Assembly (NCBI GenBank): GCA_964636865.1
Contig: CAZWVJ010000029.1
Span: 1-20,223, forward strand
DNA length: 20,223 nucleotides
Origin: B1SED10-75 sp964636865
GTDB lineage: Bacteria > Bacillota > Dethiobacteria > DTU022 > PWGO01
Reading direction: 5' to 3'
Below the pieces are notes generated by a model, which saw only the letters and a program-made list of their open reading frames with translations, was not told the origin of the DNA and did no database searches. Positions within the stretch are counted from its first letter, which is position 1, and every line of letters starts with the position of its first letter. Made by a program: the position numbers and the translations under genes. Shown here one piece after another: positions 15,497-20,223 of this stretch.

Positions 15497-16501
15497 ATGT
15501 TTAACTTAATGAAAAGGCGTTTGGTGGGTTTGGAAATTGATTCCGGCGAATTAAGGGCGGTAGAGTTATCCGGGAAGGCAAACTTTCCCACCTTGGAATC
15601 ATGGGGGCGTGAAGTGCTCCCCGATGGGGCCGTGGAAGATGGCATTGTTTACTCATCTCAACAGGTGGGTGAAGCTCTGCAGGAACTCTGGTCAAGGCAT
15701 AACTTTAAAGGGAGTGAAGTAATTCTGGGAATTTCCAACCAGGAAGTTTTGGTCCGGTTTGCTAATTTCCCAAAGGTGCCGGAAGATAAACTGGGAGGTT
15801 TAATAAGGCACCAGGCCGGGGAATATTTGCCCATACCGTTGCCCAGTGTCATCCTTGATCATACTATTATCGGCGAAACTACCGGAGAAGAAGGCGACAT
15901 GTACGAAGTAATCCTGGTGGCGGCCAAACAGGAAATGCTTTATGGCTTTCTCCAGACTCTTTCTTTAGCCGGCCTGAACGCCTGGGACATTGATGTTTCT
16001 TCCCTGGTATTGTTAAAGGTTCTTCCCGGCTTACCGCGGGAAGGGAGTGTGGTTGTGGTAGATATTGCTAATGGACAGACTAACATCCTTCTTGTTGAAG
16101 GGAAAGTTCCCCGCCTGGCGAGGCGCATACCCGTGCGCTTAAAGGATGTTGCCAATATACTGGGGGCTTCGGAAAGTGAATTGCCTTCTCTGGGAGATCT
16201 TTCCCAGTCACCTCCGGAAAACTTCCTTCAGTGGGTAGACACTCTGGTAGGGGAAATCCGTTCTTCTATTTCTTATTATCAGTCTCAGGAAGGAGCACAA
16301 CCGGTGGAAGAAATACTTTTAAGCGGCAAAGGCGCCCGCATTCCAAAGCTTTTGGAAAGAACGGAAGAGACTTTAAACCTCCCGGTAAAAAAAATGCGGC
16401 CGGGTGAAGGAATAAATAATTTTCAACTACCCGGCGGTCAGGAACTGGAATTAGATTATACTATCGCGCTTAGCCTGGCTTTGCGGGGACTGGAGGGATA
16501 A
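15497..16501 (+). CDS. pilM: Type IV pilus assembly protein PilM
   Basis: A 334-residue actin/FtsA-like cytoplasmic protein that binds the N-terminus of PilN and links the motor to the membrane complex. Family features are the opening (LVGLEIDSGELRAVEL), the QAGEYLPIPLPSVILDH region, a second nucleotide-site strand VVVDIANGQTNILLVEG and LLSGKGARIPKL near the end. Compared with the usual GLDIGSSxxKAVEL and LSGGGAxIPGL, the first Asp is Glu, the Gly after it is Asp, and the last glycine triplet is broken by Lys, so nucleotide binding may be altered. ATG 15497 is chosen from family similarity and a GGAGAGG site about 11 nt upstream; a TTG at 15470 is in frame. The 155 bp after pilC contain a TATAAT at 15419 but no good -35. 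It lies 4 bp from pilN. Confidence 0.92.
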   Translation: MFNLMKRRLVGLEIDSGELRAVELSGKANFPTLESWGREVLPDGAVEDGIVYSSQQVGEALQELWSRHNFKGSEVILGISNQEVLVRFANFPKVPEDKLGGLIRHQAGEYLPIPLPSVILDHTIIGETTGEEGDMYEVILVAAKQEMLYGFLQTLSLAGLNAWDIDVSSLVLLKVLPGLPREGSVVVVDIANGQTNILLVEGKVPRLARRIPVRLKDVANILGASESELPSLGDLSQSPPENFLQWVDTLVGEIRSSISYYQSQEGAQPVEEILLSGKGARIPKLLERTEETLNLPVKKMRPGEGINNFQLPGGQELELDYTIALSLALRGLEG

Positions 16502-16505
16502 AACG

Positions 16506-17090
16506 TTGAAGAATATCAGCTTACTTCCGTCTGAAATAAAAAAGCAAAAAGAAACCCGCCAAAAACAACGCATTGCTGTTATTGCCGGTATTGGGGTTTT
16601 GGGAATTTTGCTGTTGGTTTTCGGGGCGCTATATACCGTAGTTTCCCTTGAGCGTGCCCAAGTAGCTGAACAGGAAGAGCGTGTTGAAAACCTGGAAAGG
16701 CGAATTGAAGAACTGGATAAGTATGCGCAAATGAAAGAAGAGGTAGAAGAAGTGAAAGATCACCTGCGGGAAGCAATGGGCAATGTTCCGCCCTGGGATC
16801 ATTTCCTGGCGGAAGTAAGCGGTTCAATGCCGGGAAACGTCTGGATGGGCAATTTGAACGCGGATTTTGATGAGGAGGGCGGAACGATTAATATTTCCGG
16901 CACAACTCATTCCCATGAGGATTTATCAGCCTGGCTGCAAAAGCTCTATCATTTGGAACGCCTGGAAAACGTTCGCTGCCGCTATTCAGAGAAAACGGAA
17001 GGAGAGACTGTAACCGAAGTTCGTTTCGACATCGAGGCAAACCTAAAACCCGGTGAGCCTTACGAAATGATGATGGAAGGAGGGGAATAG
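16506..17090 (+). CDS. pilN: Type IV pilus assembly protein PilN
   Basis: A 194-residue bitopic protein that pairs with PilO outside the membrane and with PilM inside. The N-terminus carries the PilM-binding motif, here KNISLLPSEIKKQ (canonical INLLP). One helix lies at about 23-47, a coiled coil at about 50-85 (QEERVENLERRIEELDKY), then a ferredoxin-like domain (WDHFLAEVSGSMPGNVWM; ISGTTHSHEDLSAWLQKL). It starts at TTG 16506 with GGAGGG 7 nt upstream, placed within the end of pilM, which suggests coupled translation. Confidence 0.92.
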   Translation: MKNISLLPSEIKKQKETRQKQRIAVIAGIGVLGILLLVFGALYTVVSLERAQVAEQEERVENLERRIEELDKYAQMKEEVEEVKDHLREAMGNVPPWDHFLAEVSGSMPGNVWMGNLNADFDEEGGTINISGTTHSHEDLSAWLQKLYHLERLENVRCRYSEKTEGETVTEVRFDIEANLKPGEPYEMMMEGGE

Positions 17091-17095
17091 CCCTC

Positions 17096-17719
17096 ATGAA
17101 TTTAGGTAAACTAAACATCACCTCAACAATGTTGGCCTTGATCCTGGTGGGAGTGGGCATTATTATCCTGGGTGTCCTGTGTGTGATGCAGTATAATGCC
17201 ATGGAGGAACCCCGGGAACGATCCGAGGAAGTAGAAGAAATCATTAATGAAAAGGAAATTGAACTGTCAAGGTTAATGGCTATCCGCCAGGAGGCTGAAG
17301 AATATGAACGCTTCCTGAATTTAGTGAAACAGCTTATCCCTGAGGAAGCCGCAGAAGATCGCCTCATAACTTCCCTTCAGGATTTGGCGATGGATGCGGG
17401 AGTTAATTTTGTCCGCGTTAATTTGGGGGATCACGAGGAAGAAGAAAACCACATGGAAATACCCCTGGATCTCACTTTTGAAGGCAGTTTCCGTTCTTTC
17501 CTGATGACGGTGGAACATTTGCATTACCCCCGGGATGGAAGGCGCGCGTTTCGAGTGGACAGCATAAATTTAGGACCTTCCCAGATGGACATTTATGGGG
17601 CGGCCTTTTATCAAAAAGAAGATGTGGAGCCGGAAGAAGACGAAGAAGCTGAAGAAGTTGATGTAGATGATGCAGAGCTGGAAGAGGATGTCGGCACAGA
17701 TATGGAAGCGGAATTTTAA
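17096..17719 (+). CDS. pilO: Type IV pilus assembly protein PilO
   Basis: A 207-residue bitopic partner of PilN. It has one helix (about 11-30), a coiled coil (about 38-75), then the PilO ferredoxin-like core (about 85-172: LITSLQDLAMDAGVNFVRVN; IPLDLTFEGSFRSFLMTVEHLH). It ends in an acidic tail (175-207) with 20 acidic residues in 33 that is not part of the usual family. ATG 17096 lies 5 bp after pilN with GGAAGGAGGGG upstream. The short size and single helix suit PilO better than another PilN copy. Confidence 0.88.
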   Translation: MNLGKLNITSTMLALILVGVGIIILGVLCVMQYNAMEEPRERSEEVEEIINEKEIELSRLMAIRQEAEEYERFLNLVKQLIPEEAAEDRLITSLQDLAMDAGVNFVRVNLGDHEEEENHMEIPLDLTFEGSFRSFLMTVEHLHYPRDGRRAFRVDSINLGPSQMDIYGAAFYQKEDVEPEEDEEAEEVDVDDAELEEDVGTDMEAEF

Positions 17720-17758
17720 ACAATAGTAGCATTTTGAGTGAGGTGCTTATATTTTTTC

Positions 17759-17778
17759 TTCCCGGTAGGGAATTTTTT
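17759..17778 (+). terminator. Short rho-independent terminator after pilO
   Basis: TTCCC-GGTA-GGGAA forms a 5-bp stem followed directly by TTTTTT. It lies 40 bp after the pilO stop and ahead of the pilB promoter. The stem is short, so termination may be partial. Confidence 0.4.
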
Positions 17779-17843
17779 ATGAATTCCTCTAATATTTTTG
17801 TTTCCATCCGTCGGGAGGAGACAGGAAAAGGCTTTTTTATTTT

Positions 17844-17873
17844 TTGCACTCTTTCGGTAAAAACTGTTATAAT
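17844..17873 (+). promoter_or_regulatory. Promoter for pilB
   Basis: TTGCAC (17844-17849), an 18-bp spacer, then TATAAT (17868-17873) with an extended TG at 17865-17866. Transcription would start about 63 nt before the GTG of pilB. The leader can form a 7-bp stem, GGGATAA (17884-17890) with TTATCCC (17911-17917), just upstream of the ribosome site at 17930. Confidence 0.55.
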
Positions 17874-17942
17874 TAAAACTAAGGGGATAATTTTCAAAAT
17901 CAACTTAATCTTATCCCTAAGGTTATTATAAGGAGGATTTTT

Positions 17943-19634
17943 GTGAGGGCAAATTTATCTCGCAAAAACATCGGCCGGATTTTAGTTGAAGCCGGTAAAA
18001 TAACAGAAGAACAATTGCAAGAGGCTATCCGTTACCAGGAACAAAATGCCCAAAACGGCGATAAGCGCATGTTACCTCAGGTACTGGTAGATTTGGATTA
18101 TGTCACGGAAGAAACAGTTACCAGAATGTTAGCGGAGGCTGGAGGGGTGCCTTTTTATTCCCTGGAAGAGATGGAAGTAGATGAGTCGGTCACCCCCATG
18201 ATAGATCCAAAAACGGCCCGTCGTTATCAGGCACTACCCCTGTATATAGAAGGTTCTTACCTGGTAATAGGTATGGTAAACCCCTTCGATGTGGTGGCCA
18301 TAGATGACCTTCGCCTTTTAACCGGTTATAATATTAAACCGGTCATTGTCATGGAAAGTGAACTCCGAGCTGCCTTGGAGCGTTTAACCAGAGACTTCGC
18401 CGATGTGGAGCATGAGGAAGAAGAAGGGGACGAAGAAGGCCAGGTTGTTACCGATGAAGATATTGAAGGTTCTCCGGCAATGAACCTGGCTAACCAGATA
18501 TTTAACCAGGCCGTGCGTGCGGAAGCGAGCGACGTACATATTGAACCTCAGGAAAAAAGCGTTAGGGTCCGCTTTCGCATAGACGGCGTATTGCATGAGG
18601 TTTCTCACCAGCCTCGCCGCATACAGCCCGCGCTGATTTCCCGCATTAAGGTCATGGCTAATATGGACATTGCAGACAGGCGTAGCCCTCAGGACGGGCG
18701 CATTACCTTGCGCATAGATGATAAAACGGTAGATGTACGGGTGGCTTCACTACCTTCGGCGTATGGAGAAAAAATGACTATGCGCCTCTTAAACCGAAGC
18801 TCCCGCCTTATCACCCTTGAAGAACTCGGTTTCCCTCCTGACCAGCTTTCTAAATACACCAAGATGATGCGGACTCCTTACGGGATGTTACTGGTAACAG
18901 GCCCCACCGGTAGCGGTAAAACTACTACTTTGTATTCTACCCTGGCGGAATTAAATGAGGTAGAAAAGCATGTAATTACCGTCGAAGATCCCATTGAGTA
19001 TCGCATGGAGGGAATTAACCAGGTACAGCTTAACCCCAAGGCGGGCCTTACTTTTGCCACCGGTCTGCGATCCATCCTGCGCAATGACCCCGATATTATC
19101 ATGATCGGTGAGATCCGCGACGAGGAAACAGCCCGCATTGCCGTGGAATCGGCATTGACAGGGCACCTGGTCCTTTCCACCCTGCATACCAATGACGCCG
19201 CCGGTGCTGTAACCCGCCTGGGTGATATGGGCATAGAACCTTACCTTACCTCTTCTTCCCTTTTGGGAGTCCTGGCGCAGCGCCTGGCGCGGGTATTGTG
19301 TCCGCACTGCAAAGAACCCCACGAAATGAGTCGCACGGAACTGTTGGAAAGCGTGCCCGATTTCCCTCTTGATGAAGGGCAGGAAAGCATAACCTTATAC
19401 AGCCCCGGAGGCTGCGTGCGCTGTAATAAAACCGGATACCGTGGCCGGGTGGGGGTTTACGAAGTACTTCCTGTTACTCAAGAAATTAAAAAATTAACCC
19501 TCAACCGGGCATCGGGGGGAGAAATAAAAGAAACGGCTATTCAAGAAGGCATGGTTACCCTGCGCATGGACGGTCTTTATAAAGTAAAAGAAGGCAAAAC
19601 ATCTCTGGAGGAGATCATGAGGGTAATTGCTTAA
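17943..19634 (+). CDS. pilB: Type IV pilus extension ATPase PilB
   Basis: A 563-residue hexameric ATPase that powers pilus assembly. An MshEN-like N-terminal domain (about 1-150) opens NIGRILVEAGKITEEQLQEA. An acidic linker (155-175) leads to the N2 domain (ASDVHIEPQEKSVRVRFRIDG). Then come Walker A GPTGSGKTT (320-328), the Asp box (VEDPIEY), Walker B DPDIIMIGEIRD (382-393) and the zinc-binding cysteines C453PHC456 and C491VRC494. The zinc motif and the N-terminal domain mark it as PilB/GspE rather than PilT. MshEN domains bind c-di-GMP in other proteins; here several motif residues are changed. It starts at GTG 17943, 6 nt after AAGGAGG. It has its own promoter and lies directly upstream of the riboswitch-controlled prepilin gene. 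Confidence 0.95.
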   Translation: MRANLSRKNIGRILVEAGKITEEQLQEAIRYQEQNAQNGDKRMLPQVLVDLDYVTEETVTRMLAEAGGVPFYSLEEMEVDESVTPMIDPKTARRYQALPLYIEGSYLVIGMVNPFDVVAIDDLRLLTGYNIKPVIVMESELRAALERLTRDFADVEHEEEEGDEEGQVVTDEDIEGSPAMNLANQIFNQAVRAEASDVHIEPQEKSVRVRFRIDGVLHEVSHQPRRIQPALISRIKVMANMDIADRRSPQDGRITLRIDDKTVDVRVASLPSAYGEKMTMRLLNRSSRLITLEELGFPPDQLSKYTKMMRTPYGMLLVTGPTGSGKTTTLYSTLAELNEVEKHVITVEDPIEYRMEGINQVQLNPKAGLTFATGLRSILRNDPDIIMIGEIRDEETARIAVESALTGHLVLSTLHTNDAAGAVTRLGDMGIEPYLTSSSLLGVLAQRLARVLCPHCKEPHEMSRTELLESVPDFPLDEGQESITLYSPGGCVRCNKTGYRGRVGVYEVLPVTQEIKKLTLNRASGGEIKETAIQEGMVTLRMDGLYKVKEGKTSLEEIMRVIA

Positions 19635-19663
19635 AGATATTTACCTTTAAGGTGCATATATAT

Positions 19664-19686
19664 ATATTTCCTAACATATTTCCTAA
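19664..19686. repeat. 11-bp direct repeat ATATTTCCTAA
   Basis: ATATTTCCTAA occurs at 19664-19674 and 19676-19686, a 12-bp period close to one helical turn. It lies 28 bp upstream of the first candidate -35 box of the prepilin leader, so it could be a regulator site. It is very AT-rich, so chance is possible. Confidence 0.45.
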
Positions 19687-19713
19687 AAGAATTGGGAAAA
19701 AATATAAAATGTA

Positions 19714-19742
19714 TTGACTATTCCAAAAATTAATGATATTCT
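19714..19742 (+). promoter_or_regulatory. Upstream candidate promoter of the prepilin gene
   Basis: TTGACT (19714-19719), a 17-bp spacer, then TATTCT (19737-19742) with an extended TG at 19734-19735. It is weaker than the promoter at 19803-19831. Confidence 0.4.
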
Positions 19743-19802
19743 TACAGTAACATACAAAAATAAAAAGGGTTAATCATAATAAAAAAAAATAATAAAAATT
19801 TA

Positions 19803-19831
19803 TTGACAATTCATATAGGAAGTGTTACTAT
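19803..19831 (+). promoter_or_regulatory. Main candidate promoter of the riboswitch-prepilin transcript
   Basis: A perfect TTGACA (19803-19808), a 17-bp spacer, then TACTAT (19826-19831) with an extended TG at 19823-19824. The transcript would start near 19838, about 35 nt before the aptamer and about 330 nt before the prepilin start. Confidence 0.65.
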
Positions 19832-19873
19832 AAGTATAAAGATAAAGAATTAAATATTGGCAGTATAGGCGAG

Positions 19874-19977
19874 AACCTGAACGACAAGGGCAAACCTTCC
19901 GAAAGGAAGGGGCGCAAAACCAAGGGCCTAAGGCCTTAAAGATTAAGGCTAAGGTTGCCGGGTTGCCGAAACAGGTT
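19874..19977 (+). ncRNA. c-di-GMP-I (GEMM-I) riboswitch aptamer
   Basis: The sequence follows the GEMM-I pattern closely. The closing helix is AACCTG (19874-19879) with CAGGTT (19972-19977). Next is the conserved GGGCAAACC, then a perfect 6-bp stem CCTTCC/GGAAGG capped by a GAAA tetraloop (19901-19904). GGGGCGCAAAACC follows (consensus GGGACGCAAAGCC), then GGGCCTAA. A second arm, GCCTTAA/TTAAGGC (19933-19949), has an AGA loop, and the segment ends GGTTGCCGGGTTGCCG (consensus GGTAGC-GGGTTACCG). By alignment with the Vibrio Vc2 structure, the ligand-contacting G20 corresponds to G19890 and the intercalating A47 to A19917. It senses c-di-GMP and sits in the leader of a prepilin gene. Whether ligand turns the gene on or off cannot be told from the sequence. 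Confidence 0.92.
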
Positions 19978-20166
19978 AATTTAATAAGCAGGTGTTTCTA
20001 AAGAAGGAGAAGGTTTTTATCAGGTTCTTGCTCTTAAGCATAAATTGAAAGGGGGTGAACGTGAAAAAACTTTAAACAGTTAGAACGGTAAGAAGAAGTG
20101 GGGTAGCTGAAGGTTTAACGAGAAGCGCAAAAGCGCGTAAAAAAATTTTGAAAGGAGGATCAACTT
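19978..20166 (+). promoter_or_regulatory. Long leader between riboswitch and prepilin gene
   Basis: These 189 nt should hold the switching region. CAGGTTCT (20021-20028) is perfectly complementary to AGAACCTG (19872-19879) and could displace the aptamer's closing helix. A strong ribosome site AAAGGGGG (20048-20055) precedes a five-codon frame GTG-AAA-AAA-CTT-TAA (20061-20075). A small hairpin, GCGC-AAAA-GCGC (20125-20136), lies just before the prepilin ribosome site. I see no classical stem-plus-U-tract terminator. With the promoters and repeats at 19664-19831 and the aptamer, this describes the gene-free stretch 19635-20166. Confidence 0.5.
20061..20075 (+). CDS. Possible four-residue leader peptide
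   Basis: GTG-AAA-AAA-CTT-TAA would encode Met-Lys-Lys-Leu. It has AAAGGGGG ending 5 nt before the GTG, a better-placed ribosome site than several real genes here have. It may be a translated leader affecting the prepilin mRNA, the decayed start of a lost gene, or chance. Confidence 0.25.
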   Translation: MKKL

Positions 20167-20223
20167 ATGTTTGATATTGGAAAGTGGGGTAAAGCAATGA
20201 GAAATGACCAGGAAGGTTTCACC
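20167..20223 (+). CDS. Type IV prepilin, cut by window end
   Basis: Only the first 19 codons are present (ATG 20167, behind AAAGGAGG at 20151-20158). They end in ...RNDQEGFT, the prepilin peptidase site in which cleavage follows Gly and the mature pilin starts with Phe-Thr. From this ATG the leader would be 17 residues. A start at ATG 20197 would give a 7-residue leader typical of type IVa pilins, but its ribosome site is weaker. Position right after pilB and the c-di-GMP riboswitch makes it a likely major pilin. The rest, including Glu5 and the hydrophobic helix, is outside the window. Confidence 0.8.
   Translation, partial: MFDIGKWGKAMRNDQEGFT

Noticed and set aside
17734..17931. 65-codon plus-strand frame before pilB
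   Set aside because: It has no clear ribosome site, low-complexity hydrophobic content, and runs through the terminator, promoter and leader stem of pilB.

Overview
This window looks like a chromosomal segment of a Firmicute of the Clostridia type. The evidence is strong AAGGAGG/GGGGG ribosome binding sites, frequent TTG and GTG starts, extended -10 (TGnTATAAT) promoters, an MntR/DtxR regulator, a YibE/F protein and a Gram-positive-style lipoprotein signal. Many proteins have long Asp/Glu-rich stretches, and the predicted extracellular domains are strongly acidic. That would suit a salt- or alkali-adapted anaerobe, but this is inference and the species cannot be named from the sequence alone.

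Layout. Positions 1-1944: a U32-family tRNA hydroxylation protein (trhP-like) lies between two hairpins that resemble right ends of IS200/IS605-type elements. It is followed by a 425-bp gene-free stretch with overlapping inverted repeats and a good promoter. Positions 1945-5681: a penicillin-acylase-family lipoprotein on the plus strand converges on, and overlaps, a MATE efflux gene on the minus strand. Positions 5712-6290: an uncharacterised coiled-coil-like protein sits just upstream of the MATE gene on the minus strand. Positions 6291-6457: a divergent promoter region. Positions 6458-10877: an MBL-fold hydrolase, an MntR/DtxR-type regulator with a mixed metal-ligand set, a YibE/F multipass protein and a large membrane-anchored alpha/beta hydrolase, all on the plus strand.

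Positions 11113-20223 form a type IV pilus locus. In order it encodes a PilP/GspC-like bitopic protein, a protein with secretin N-domains but no secretin barrel, the retraction ATPase PilT, the platform protein PilC, the assembly proteins PilM, PilN and PilO, the extension ATPase PilB, and the first 19 codons of a prepilin cut off by the window end. PilM/N/O with the PilP-like protein would form the alignment complex, PilC the platform, PilB would drive assembly and PilT disassembly. The prepilin would be processed by a prepilin peptidase that is not in this window.

The most notable element is a c-di-GMP-I (GEMM-I) riboswitch at 19874-19977 in the roughly 330-nt leader of the prepilin gene. 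PilB also carries an N-terminal MshEN-like domain, a fold known in other proteins to bind c-di-GMP, though its motifs here are degenerate. Together they suggest that this pilus is controlled by c-di-GMP at the RNA level and perhaps at the motor. Downstream of the aptamer, an 8-nt sequence is perfectly complementary to the 5' strand of the closing helix and could be the switching partner. No CRISPR array, rRNA, tRNA or intact transposase gene was seen.
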